Positions 1-10,158 of a stretch of DNA of 64,000 bases are shown here, in pieces (position 1 is the stretch's first letter; the number at the start of each line of letters is the position of its first letter). A program made the translations under genes and the position numbers. Source of the stretch: Camellia lanceoleosa (lineage: Eukaryota; Streptophyta; Magnoliopsida; Ericales; Theaceae). The stretch lies in assembly GCA_025200525.1 (NCBI GenBank), contig CM045767.1, positions 122,376,346-122,440,345 of the forward strand, written 5' to 3'. The notes under the pieces were generated by a model that saw nothing but the letters and a program-made list of their open reading frames with translations, searched no databases and was not told where the DNA came from.

Positions 1-51
1 ATGATTAGGAAAACGGAGGAGGAGGAGGGGAGGAGGAGGAATTGGAGGGGG

Positions 52-208
52 CCATCAAAATGGAAGGAGGCGGAGGAGGAGGAGGCGAGGCGTCTTGACG
101 GCGGAGGCTGACGGGCGGACGATCGGCCTCCTCCTCCTCCTCCTCTTTCCCTCCTTCTCCTCTCCTCCTCCTCCTCCTTCTCCTCCTCCTCCTCCATTTT
201 CCAGATGG
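52..208. repeat. GGA/TCC purine-pyrimidine hairpin
   Basis: A GGA-rich tract on the left and a CCT-rich tract on the right can pair, with outer arms reading about CATCAAAATGGAAGG and CCATTTTCCAGATGG. The loop is GC-rich (around 95-125). Long Arg- or Gly/Glu-rich reading frames across it on either strand are only translations of the triplet repeat and are not called as genes. It may be a degenerate MITE or a triplex-prone microsatellite. Confidence 0.6.
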
Positions 209-1116
209 TTTTCTTGAAAAAAAATTCCTGAAGCGTAGCATTTTTGATAAAACAATTATTTTTAAAAAAAAAAAAATACTATTATGACATGTATGCACTA
301 ACCAAACGAATGAATCATGAAATTTATTTGGACATGATGTCAACATAATAATTAACGTTACTAAAAATTAATGACTTAATTAATTGTTTGTTAAAGTATT
401 GCACTCAAAATCATCATGTATACTCAACAATATGTAGGCCTCAAGTTTTACCACTAGCGTGATATAATGATGGTAATTAATTATCAAAAGTTGTTCTTAA
501 TTCTATGTTTGGATTTCAAATTTATTTAATAAAAAATAAGATGCAAGAGAAATGAAATTATCAATACATATTCATTTTTATGAGTAATCAAACAAAAAAT
601 TATAAGGAAAATGTTTTGTGGCACTAAAATACCTGGCACTAATGGCACTAATTTTCTGTTTTGGTAACTTTGTTTTTTTTTTTTTTTTTTTACCTGAAAT
701 AGAATTTTGGGGCATTAGTGCCCCTGAAATTCGAGCTGCATATCACAGCTGAAATTATAATTTTGTGGCTAATAATTTCATTTCCTCATTTTCCTAGCTC
801 AAAAAAAAAAAAAAAAAAAATTTGTATAGTTTGAGTTTTCTGAATTCACTTTTAAAAAAATTAAAACTTTGTTATTTATATTTTTTTTTACTGAATTTTT
901 TTAATATTTGAATCAATTTTTTATTTTTTATTTTTAGATACACCTAACATAAATACGTTTAAAAAGTATAATATTTGTAAGAAAATCTTTAAAAAAATAC
1001 TAAATACGAAAATACAAAAAAAAATTATATAAAAATTTAGTACATTTTTTCATATTCTTGCGTATTTATTGATTTTTTAAATTTTTTTTTACAAATATTT
1101 ACTTTTTAGATGCATC
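209..1116. other. AT-rich intergenic DNA, no gene seen
   Basis: Homopolymer A and T runs and frequent stops in all frames. The largest runs are T at about 671-690 and A at about 800-819. I see no coding pattern, splice structure or complete mobile element here. Confidence 0.6.
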
Positions 1117-1119
1117 TAA

Positions 1120-1371
1120 GGCCTTGTTTGGTAGAGCTGTAGGAAAGTGCTTATAGTTTATGCCTAAATAGCTTATAGCTTATAACTATGAACATAAGCT
1201 GATTTATGACTTATAAATTAAACATCTCCTACCCCACTCAAACAATAAGCTGATTTCTGACTTCCAAAAAACTATAAGATATAAGCTATAAGCTAAACCA
1301 AATACATCAAAATAGCTTAAATTAAGCTGAAAGCTGAAATAAGCAGCTTTTAAGCTGCACCAAACAGGCAC
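1120..1371. mobile_element. PIF/Harbinger (Tourist-like) MITE
   Basis: A 252-bp element with terminal inverted repeats GGCCTTGTTTGGT at the left and ACCAAACAGGCAC at the right, flanked by the trinucleotide TAA on both sides (1117-1119 and 1372-1374). A TWA target duplication and GGCCTNGTTTGG-type ends fit the Tourist/PIF-Harbinger class. It is non-coding. Its interior words such as AGCTTATA and ATAAGCTG are shared with the larger element at 35806-36919. Confidence 0.8.
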
Positions 1372-1374
1372 TAA

Positions 1375-3412
1375 GTAAGGTAAATCTAAAAAGTAAAAAA
1401 AAATGTTTAAATTTTGAAAATATTCACTTAAAATAAAAAAAAAATATATGAACAATAAAAATCTCAATTTCTAGAATTTAAATTCAGAAAATTGAAACCA
1501 GACACAGTAATTAGTTTTTTTTTCTTTTCCTTTTTTCATTTGCTTCTCCAATCTTCCACTTCCCTTTAATTTCTCTACATAATTTAAATTCAAATACAAC
1601 ATAAAAGAATAATTTTCACATTTCTCATTCTTTAATATATATATATATATATATAACACTGCAACAAAAGTAGGGGGTTTGGCATTGGCCTTTTTAATAT
1701 TTTTTTTTAAAATCTAAAAAGAAACTGAGTTTTTTTGAATTACCAAAAAAATTACTTTTTATTTTTATTTTTATAAACAGTGAGAAACCTAACTTTTTTA
1801 ACTCTTCTTAAACAGGCTTTTGAACATATTTCTCAAACTCAAAAGTTATTTTTAAAATTATATTTGAAAACATACTTTCATGCTTATAATCATGGTTTCA
1901 AAACACTTCACTAACAAAAATGAAATTGAAAAATAAGCCAAAAAGTGCTCGAGTGTGAAAATTTTATCGGGATGTAATAAAATTAAAATTTTCTACCTTC
2001 AAGGGTCAATTTGTTAATTTTTTACGTGCAAAACTAAAGTTCAATTAGGACAAATATCCTTATAAGATATTGGAATGAAAGTGATTTGGTTGAGATGGAT
2101 TCAAATCACTTATGGCTCTTTCCTAAGATTTATTACTAAAACATCATTTTCAAAGGAAAGAGAGCTTCAACAGCTACGAAGGTTCCTCGCCTAGTATTAT
2201 AAGCTGTAAAATGACACTCATATAGTGAGTGACATAAGGGTTTCATTTCATGGGATTTATATTACTTATAAAGGTACTTGTAAATACATTTCAAGAGGGA
2301 TTTACATTGCCAAACAAGTATAGGAACCCAATTGGTAGATTAAGTTGACATTTTTTTCTAAATTGACATTTTTAAATTGAATGGACTTGTCTCCTATTTA
2401 CAGTGTAGACTAAATCAGTATAGTTCGGCTATGTGAGACTCTCACTCTGACGTTTTAATTTGTTCATATTATAGACTCATGTGTGTAGATCATACCAAAA
2501 AAAAAAAAACAAAAAATATGAAATTGATTCAATAATGGTAGTTGTATGATTTTATCATATTTATCTTTCGATTATTTTTTAAAAATAAATCTGATAAAAT
2601 CATATGACTACAATGATTATCAAACGATTTTAATTTTTTTTATATACATAATCTAAATGTAGAGGTTAAAAACTAAACAGTGAGACTTGTAGTAATGAGC
2701 CTATAACATGGTTTAAAGTTTTTGAAGGATGGGAGAGGGATAGAAGATTCTTATTGTGCCCTTATTAAGTTTCACCCAAGACTCACTTCTATTATTTGAA
2801 TTGTTCATCTTATAGAACTCATCAAAAAGATCATTTATATAAAAATTTATGTTGATTGAATCAAATTTAATGTTCATATCTAATAGAAATGTGATTCGAT
2901 AATTTTGTTATTAATATTCAATTAATTTAATTTTTTACATAAAATCTGACAGTAGATCTTTTAAAAAGAGCCTCAAGCGAATCCCATCATAGCGCACTTG
3001 GACACAAGGACATTTTTTTTTACTAGAGCAATCTTTCCCCTATAGTGACACAAAATTAATGGGGGACATAGTTTATTTGCATTAGTTGTTACAATTAAAA
3101 ATGAACAAGTGGGACATTAAATCTACAAAGAAATTATATGCGAATCTTTTTAGATTTGTGTTACGTCAAACTCTGGCGTATTTACAAACACATCCTTTCA
3201 ATTTGATGACAAGGAAAACGCCAAATAAAATCTACAGTGTGTTCTACTGTACAGCCATTGGTTAGGTGCTTGTATTTGTCTTGTTTGACACAAAGGAAAA
3301 TGAGATGAGAGGAAAAAAAACAAATTATTACATATTATAAATAAATCTTACAAGTGCTTCAATTTTTTTTTTCTTTTTTTTCTTTTCAAGAGTGCAAGAT
3401 TTTTATGTTCTC

Positions 3413-3462
<50 letters not shown>

Positions 3463-3960
3463 GGATGACCATTGATTTAATGGTAAAATCTTAACCTAGT
3501 AATCTTGGTATTCTTAGCTCAGAGGATATTAGTATTATAAGGGTAAATTTCTTGAAAAAAAATAGCAAAAATAATAAAAATTATTCGTCATTTTTTCAGG
3601 ACTGAACTCCCGAATATATTATCAAAATTCGAAAATATAGACCCGAACATTGTTTATTGTTCGGGAACAGGTAACCAAACATTTCTTATTTGTTCAGGAA
3701 TAGATAGCCAACTCTGACAATGGTTAAATCGAAGAAAAGAATGAGGTGGCAGAGATCACAACTCAAACCAGTCTTGTCAGGGCAATTGATGGTAATCACA
3801 CTTGACTCTTCTTCTTTCTCAAGTACAAAAATCCCAACCCAATTTTTTGCTAATATGTTCTAAGGATTGAAGATTAAAAACCCTATATTTATTTTCTCAC
3901 TGAAAGGTCATGAATAAGTATGTGGAGATGAAATAGTAATCACCTTCGTGAGCTTTGTTA
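1375..3960. other. AT-rich spacer with decayed foldbacks
   Basis: No credible exon is visible. Around 2425-2700 there is a degenerate inverted repeat; its arms carry GATTTTATCATAT and a pairing sequence near 2590. A related half-arm lies around 2790-2960. Both resemble the Mutator-type foldbacks at 25380, 31182 and 46097, but no clean target duplication was found. A T run of about 40 bases lies at 3418-3460. The 3590-3720 stretch has short direct repeats (GTTCGGGAACAG, GTTCAGGAATAG) of unknown origin. Confidence 0.5.
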
Positions 3961-4026
3961 TGATTTTTGGGAGAGAGATTTTTTGGGGTGTGGAAGTGTG
4001 CATTCCTTGGTTTTTTGATAATATAT

Positions 4027-5508
4027 TCGGATGAAAAGATGATGATGTATCACCAGACCTTGGATTTGTTAATTCCTCGGTTTGAGAAGCTAAACTTTGC
4101 TCATCTACTACGAGAAAACAACAGGTTCGCGGATTCTTTAGCAACTCTATCTTTCATGATAGACATCCCGTTCGGAGTCCGGATGCGTCCAGTCATCATT
4201 GACCAGAAATTTGCACCAGCCTACGAGTCGATTGTTCCTATAGATGAGGAGGATGAAAACCCCTGGTATTACGACATTTGAAATTTCTTGGAGAAGGAAG
4301 CATACCTGCCAGGGGTAAATGCCAAGGATAAAAGGGCAATCAGAAGAATAGCCGTTCAGTTCATCATCTGTGGGGGTAAACTGTATAAGAGAGGTCATCT
4401 GGGAATGCATAAGCTGTGTGTCGATGGCGAAGAATCAAAGCGTCTGATGGAGGCCATCTATGGAGGGGAATGCGGTGCGCACATAAATGGAGTAATGCTA
4501 GCACGGAAGATCCTCAGACAGGGTTATTACTGGTCCACCATGGAGGAGGATTGTATCGGTTTTGTTCGGCGATGCCACAAATGTCAAATCCATGCAAATT
4601 GCATGAACATTCCGCCGTCGAAGCTGTACAATATGACTTCGCCATGGCCATTTTCAGTCTGGGGAATCGATGTGATCAAGGTTGTCACTCCGAAGAGGAC
4701 GAATGGGCACGAGTTCATCTTGGTCGCGATAGATTATTTTACAAAATGGGTCGAGGCCCAATCTTATGCAGTGTTAAAGGCTTCACATGTCGCGAAGTTT
4801 ATCAGAAACAACATTATCTGCTGCTACGGAGTCCCAAACGAGATTATTTCGGACAATGGTTCCCACTTCAAGAAAGAAGTGATTGACTTGTTAGAGAAAT
4901 ATAATGTGGCTTTTCATAAGTCATCCACATACCGGCCGCAAACCAATGGAGCGGTTGAGGCCGCCAACAAGAACATCAAGCACATACTGCAGAAGATGGT
5001 AGAAACCTATCGGGACTGGCCAGATAAGTTACCTTTTGCTCTGTGGGGCTACCGGACTTCAATCAGAACTTCTACTGGAGCGACTTCGTATTCGTTAGTC
5101 TACGGGATGGAGGCCGTTCTACCTATCGAGATTGAGGTTCCTTCATTGCAAGTATTGGCCGAGTGTCAAATAGCCGAAGCAGATTGGCAGCAGGGCAGAT
5201 TCGAAGAACTCATGCTCTTTGACGAGCGCAGACTGAAGGCATTGTACTATGTTCAAGGTTATCAGCGCAGAATTGCCCGGGCTTTCAACAAGAAGGTTAA
5301 GTCCAGGAATCTAAAGGAATGAGATTTGGTACTCAAGGACAACTGAGCTTTCATCCATGATCCAAGGGGCAAGTTCAGGCCCAATTGGACTGGTCCCTAC
5401 GTTATTAAGTCTATCTCGTCAGGTGGAGTTGTGGTTCTGATGGATCTAGATGGCCTAGAGTTCTCACAACCAATCAATATGGACAAGTTGAAGAAATATT
5501 ACCCCTGA
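4027..5508 (+). pseudogene. Tat/Ogre-type Ty3/gypsy pol: RNase H end and integrase
   Basis: The reading frame starts inside RNase H (ENNRFADSLATL matches the usual NRFADALATL motif) and runs into integrase. The zinc-binding module has CGAH and CHKCQIH, but the expected first histidine appears to be Tyr (IYGGECGAH). The catalytic acidic residues are all visible: Asp in WGIDVIK, Asp in ISDNGSHF and Glu in NGAVEAANK. The GPY-type tail reads NWTGPYVIKS and the product ends KKYYP. Three in-frame TGA codons (4279, 5320, 5344) break the frame, so no functional polyprotein can be made. gag, protease, RT and most of RNase H are missing to the left. The motif wording fits the Tat lineage of Ty3/gypsy; the lineage call is from memory of the family, not from a search. 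Confidence 0.9.
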
Positions 5509-6141
5509 GAGGCTCCCTAGGCCGAAAACCCGAAAGGGCGACCTAGGCAAAAGTTAGAGTACGAAAAATTTGAAATTATAAAAACTGAGCTCGCAAGGTT
5601 GAAAACCCGCAAAGGGCGTCCTTGGCAAAAGTTAGGGCGTAAAAGGAGAGTGAAAATACCCGAGTGAACCTAAGCCTGAACTATGTAAGGCTTGATTCCC
5701 ATCTTTGGGATACGTAGGCAACTTCATCCTGAAGTTCAGCCATAAACTCTTCCCCGATCAACTTTGTCCATTTGATCATCTCAATCATCTTTGTCTATCA
5801 GCATTCATTGTGATCTCCGGTGCAATGCTTTTCAGACTAGGGGCAACTTTCCGTTGCTATCAAGATCTTGAGGTGCTATTCGGACTAGGGCAACTTTCCG
5901 GTTGTAGGAGTCCGGGTTGTGCATCTCGGATTGAGATCTCAGCGTGTCGATTCGATCCATACCGAAAATAGTTTTGAAAAGTTTTAATAAAAGTTGACTT
6001 TGTTCAAAGTAATCTTTTCACAACTAAGACCATTTCTGGACCAAAATGGAAAATTTTCAGTACCACAACCTTCAATTTCATTGATTTCAATATAGAATTC
6101 TCCTGCTTTTGCACACAAATTGAAGTTGCTTTTTATTACAT
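5509..6141 (+). other. Tat element region between pol and antisense ORF
   Basis: Directly after pol come tandem-like blocks, GAAAACCCGAAAGGGCG and GAAAACCCGCAAAGGGCG, each followed by GGCAAAAGTTAG, and then GGATACGTAGGCAACTT. Such blocks are characteristic of the 3' untranslated part of plant Tat-type gypsy elements. No coding region is seen. Confidence 0.75.
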
Positions 6142-7563
6142 TCATAAAGAAAACTTGAAAGTACTAATAAAGCAATAAATTCGGGGCATGGATAAGTCAG
6201 GTGTCCCTGCGCCCTCAGGCTGGTCAAGCCTCGATGCCAAAAGCCCGACACATGCCTCTTCATTAAGCCAATCCAAGCACTCATCAGACAAAGTGCAACT
6301 GAAAGTGGGAGCGAAGGCCAGGAGCTCTCTAGTTCTCCATGCTGTCGCATACCGAGCAAGCTGTGCGCTTCGGATCGGGAATGCAGCTGGATATTCTATC
6401 TCTTCTGGTAGACAAGTCTGGTCATGACCGAATTGACGTCGGATCCGAAACGGAAAATAGAAGACACAGTGAGTCAAGCCGATCAGCTGAATCCTAGGTT
6501 GGCGAGTCATGCTGTAGCTCATTGCCGGTAGATGAAGCCAAGGACATCGCCAAGCAATGCGATCCGCGGACAAGTTACGCATCTAGTCAAACCACCAACC
6601 CTCGTCAAGGGTATCGACTAGATGTTGCCTGAAGAAGTAACCACGGGCTGAGTAAGCTGGGCAAGAGTCCACAACCTGCAACTTGTCCATCAACCACACC
6701 TGGGAAGGGATGAAAAATGAGAGAATAAAGAATAGAGAGATGTACGATGAGAGAAAAAGTGAGAAAAGGGTTTTGTGAGAAAATCGAGCTTGAGGGCCGA
6801 GTGATGTGAGCAACACATATGAGAGATTGGGTGGAAATTTTACCTGCAGTAGCAGTGGAATCCCTGCAAATTTGGTCATTTCGCGACGAAAGAAAGCATC
6901 CAAGCCCATCAGCGTCTCAGCCAGAGTCATGGCGATGCAACTCTTACCCTCCTTCAAGCCTAAGGCAACCTCGATCAACCGAACGCTAGATCTTCCAGAG
7001 CTTGAGGCAAGTAAGAAATGAGATAACATGCACAAACAAAGTGCGTGTTGCCGAAAACCTTGCCAATGACGGTCGCCGCGGTCACCAGCATCGGAAAAAC
7101 GGCAAATCAAACTCGGAATATCCAGCATTCCGTCGCAAATCAAAGATCGAGCGTCGGGTATTGTGAGCCCACACATTTGTCCTAAAGCTTGGGCATGGCC
7201 AAAACAAAGTTGGAGCAAGATCTCTTCGTTGCGCTCGGACTCCATTAAAGCTTGGAAATCTTCAAAGGTAGGACATACCTCTTGCCTGCCGAAGCTAAAA
7301 ACATATGTCACCGGATTCCAAAACCTTGCCGCGATATGGAGAAACGGAAAGTGCAGCGGGGTATGACTCAAGGTGAATAGTGCATTTATGCCGAAGCCCC
7401 GGAAATTCAGCTTTTCCGAGCCATCCAACTTGTTAATCCAAGTTGTGAGATTTTGGGCAAGAAACGTTTCTATTTGGGACAAATCAGTGTTGAATTGAGA
7501 AGGACCACGAAGCTGAGGCCTTTTTGTAGAAGATAAGGTTGAGTGGAGGACAGATGTCAGCAT
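6142..7563 (-). pseudogene. Antisense plant-mobile-domain (PMD-like) ORF in the Tat element
   Basis: A minus-strand gene lies between pol and the 3' LTR. The first exon starts at the Met whose codon ends at 7563 and shows PMD-like features: WNPVTYVFSFGRQEVCPTFE, then a helical region ending FAGIPLLLQ. An apparent intron spans 6843 down to 6700, with donor CAG|GTAAAA and acceptor TTCCCAG|GTGTGG. Splicing joins LLLQ to VWLMDKL in phase, a join usual for this domain. A TAG at 6583-6585 then interrupts WWFD-MRNLSAD, and the same frame stays open to about 6142. The likeliest reading is a nonsense mutation in a longer protein. Antisense extra ORFs downstream of pol are known from Tat-lineage elements, and PMD proteins are known to be associated with plant transposons. 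The function in the element is unknown. Confidence 0.7.
6700..6843 (-). other. Predicted 144-bp intron in the antisense PMD ORF
   Basis: On the minus strand the donor is CTGCAG|GTAAAA and the acceptor is CCTTCCCAG|GTGTGG. The interior is AT-rich and pyrimidine-rich near the acceptor. The unspliced frame stays open but reads as a hydrophobic low-complexity stretch. Removing it restores LLLQVWLMDKL. Confidence 0.6.
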
Positions 7564-7794
7564 TCTGCTGGTTCTGACAATTTATGGTCAGCCGGCCAAG
7601 TATAGTGCCGACCGGCCACCACTTTTGGCCGATGAATCAAAGCTTCTGGCCGATGGCCATCTCTCACGGCCAACGGCCTTTATCTCTGGTCGGTGGTCTC
7701 CCTCTTTGTTCTTTGAGTTGTTTATGCTAAAGATTAGGGAATTCCACCACCTCCACTGCCCTCTGGTGATCGATTCTTGTGGAGTCACACATAT

Positions 7795-7930
7795 TTGCTT
7801 ATCGAGTTGTTGTATATTTGCTTATTGAGTTGTAGGTCACTCTCTTCAAGTCTCTAATTTGCTTATCGAGTTGTACTCACACTTGGTTGGTTATGCCGCG
7901 TCTCTCTGTTTTGCTTATTGAGTTGTAAGT
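7795..7930 (+). repeat. Interspersed TTGCTTATYGAGTTGTA repeats
   Basis: Four near-identical copies of TTGCTTATCGAGTTGT or TTGCTTATTGAGTTGT occur within about 135 bases, separated by unrelated spacers of varying length. They lie in the 3' untranslated part of the Tat element, upstream of the larger tandem array. Confidence 0.7.
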
Positions 7931-8494
7931 TGGTTCACTACCTAATTATTACGATGCGAATGCTCTATTTTCAAACGATTTTTGTTCGCATTGTTATGTG
8001 ATGATATGCGATGCAATGCATAGGACGTACAAATGCAACACATTTTGAACAAAAAAAAAAAAGCAGTTTCATTTCCAAAAATATACAGTTTCTCTTAAAA
8101 TAAAACGTGCCTGAGGTAGTGCAATGTGCTTAAACTACCGGTAAAAAAGGAAAATAAAGCAAAAGAAGTAGCAATGCAGCAAAATATCAGGGTTGATACC
8201 GGTAGCCCCTCCCTTGTGGCTAATACATCTCTCGCGCTCTTGTCTGATCAATTGTATGGTTTGGCACCTTCATTTCTTGAGGCAGTGCGAGGAAGTACAC
8301 CTTCAAAACGTTCATAGACCCCCCGAGTTGACCTCAAGTGGTGTCTACTAGGAGCGATGCTTCATACGTACGAGGAATTCCCCCTCCCGTATCCTTTTTG
8401 TATCTTGTGAACCCCACAAATCGCTTCAATTATGCTGCATTACAGTGCTTTGCGTTTCAATATCATTGAATGGCTTATCTTTACCATATTTCAA

Positions 8495-9045
8495 ATTCTT
8501 CTCATACACATTGCGTGCATGCGTGCATAGCTTTACTTATATGTGTTCATTTCTTTTTATACACATTGCGTGCATGCGTGCATAGCTTTACTTATATGTG
8601 TTCAATTTCTTTTTATATACATTGCGTGCATGTGTGCATTGCTTTACTTATATGTGTTCAAATTCTTCTCATACACATTGCGTGCATGCGTGCATCGCTT
8701 TACTTATATGTGTTCAAATTTCTTCTCATACACATTACGTGCATTGCTTTACTTATATGTGTTCAAATTCCTTTTATACATATTGCGTACATGTGTGCAT
8801 TGCTTTACTTATATGTGTTCAAATTTTTCTCATACACATTGCGTGTATGCGTGCATCGCTTTACTTATATATGTTCAAATTTCTTCTCATACACATTGCG
8901 TGCGTGCATGCGTGCATTGCTTTACTTATATGTGTTCAAATTCCTTTTGTACACATTGCGTGCATACGTGCATCGCTTTACTTACATGTACTCCAATTCC
9001 TTCACACACATTGTGCACGTTGTCGCGTGTTCTTTACTTACATGA
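8495..9045 (+). repeat. About 10 copies of a ~59-bp tandem repeat in the Tat 3' UTR
   Basis: Each unit contains CACATTGCGTGCATGCGTG, then GCTTTACTTATATGTG and TTCAAATTC. The period is about 59-60 bases, with one short unit near 8730. The last unit near 9000 is diverged. Three overlapping frames stay open simply because the period is close to a multiple of three; their His/Cys-rich products are not genes. Tandem arrays in the 3' UTR of Tat elements are known and are considered a source of plant satellites. Confidence 0.9.
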
Positions 9046-9528
9046 ATTGGCGCCTTCACAGCATTGTTATGCTTCCCACTTGCTTTGCGTTGTCACGCAC
9101 TTTCATTTGCATTGTCATGCATGTTGCTAACGGCATCGTACCTGTTAAGTTTGCTTTCTTTTCAGGCACGATATTGTATGTACGGTTCATTTGAGGCTGG
9201 TGCAACCAGCCTCAACCGCACAGGTATTGTATCCTCCGCGTGAAACGTATTGAGAATTACATAATTTTCTTACATCCTTTCTGCATTGTAGTGTAGTTTG
9301 GTGTTTGCTAGCTTAGAACTGTTGCATTGTATGTGCTTCGTTACAGCTTTCTTTGCATAGTCATAAGTTATGTTTGGCTTTGTGCATTGTCTTGCATTTT
9401 GCCCTTGCCTTCGGGCGCATACCTCGTATTGTCTTGCATGCTTTGTCTAAGTCTTCGGCCTTGTCAAAAATGGGTCGTCTCTGGGCTTTGACATTCACTC
9501 CTGTCATTGTTATGACTTTCGAGTTCTA

Positions 9529-9543
9529 TCAAAGAGGGGCAAC
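9529..9543 (+). promoter_or_regulatory. Polypurine tract of the Tat element
   Basis: TCAAAGAGGGGCAAC abuts the LTR start TGTAGACACCCC. Its position immediately 5' of the LTR is where plus-strand synthesis would be primed. This identifies the LTR that follows as the 3' LTR of the pol-bearing element. Confidence 0.85.
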
Positions 9544-9774
9544 TGTAGACACCCCATTTTTGACCGTCCTCAAGACTTGGACGTCACCATTGGAACACTC
9601 GGTGATCATCCATGTTCGTGTTCATTTGAGTTCCCAGAGTCCTCGGTTGCGCGCCTTGCCTCAAGATCTCTCAACTTGTTTGTTTTGTGTTTGGTTTTGC
9701 ACCAAATGCTTGTGCTTTTGCTTTGAGGTGCAGGGAATGGCTTGTTGGCCATCCCCATACCCCACCGGCCTTCC

Positions 9775-9900
9775 CTTTGCCTCACTGGCCATTCATTGTT
9801 GCCACCGGCCATAGTTTCTTGATACCAATGGCCGGCCAGCACTTTATGTGGCCGGCCGGCACTTTGTTTGGCCGGTGACCTCTTTTGCTGGCCGGTGTGA
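9775..9900. repeat. GGCCGGCC-type palindrome cluster in the Tat LTR
   Basis: Repeated GGCCGGCC/TGGCCGGT words occur here, again at 12150-12240, and upstream of the LTR at 7590-7690. The solo LTR has the same kind of cluster at 58340-58450. The motif is self-complementary and CpG-containing, and is far more GC-rich than the neighbourhood. Confidence 0.7.
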
Positions 9901-10148
9901 CCTTTTTGCACCCTTCAGGCATGGTGCATGCAGTATGCCGGTGGAATGCACCAACACTCTTCCCCGTGCAAGATGTGGCTGTTTTGAGCCTTTGCACCCC
10001 ATTTCCTTCTAGAAGGTTGAACCCTTTGGTCAAGCTTCTTGAAGAAGCTTGACCCTTTGTCATGGCTTCTTCAAGAAGCCTTGACCCCCTTGCCTCCTTT
10101 GCCCCTTTTTGATTTAGCTTCTTTGAGAAGCTTCAAGCTTTCTCTTGG

Positions 10149-10158
10149 CCTATATAAG
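10149..10158 (+). promoter_or_regulatory. TATA box of the Tat LTR
   Basis: CCTATATAAGG precedes AGGGTTAGATA by about 35 bases. The other LTR has a related layout near 58587 (CCCATTTAAGG, then TTAGGGTTAGAAAA), so this is the likely U3 promoter. Transcription would start near 10180, giving a short U3 of about 640 bases and a very long R-U5. Confidence 0.6.

Noticed and set aside
5..346. Arg- and Pro-rich open frames over the GGA/CTC tract
   Set aside because: They are translations of a triplet repeat on a hairpin; no domain, start context or conservation is visible.
4416..4886. 156-codon frame inside integrase
   Set aside because: Out-of-frame shadow of the integrase coding sequence; the true frame shows the catalytic residues.
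6087..6427. Short frames on both strands around the PMD ORF 3' end
   Set aside because: They overlap the minus-strand PMD-like frame, which has the recognisable sequence.
8470..9194. Three overlapping frames of about 195 codons with His/Cys/Tyr repeats
   Set aside because: All three arise because the tandem repeat period is near a multiple of three. The array lies in a retrotransposon 3' UTR.
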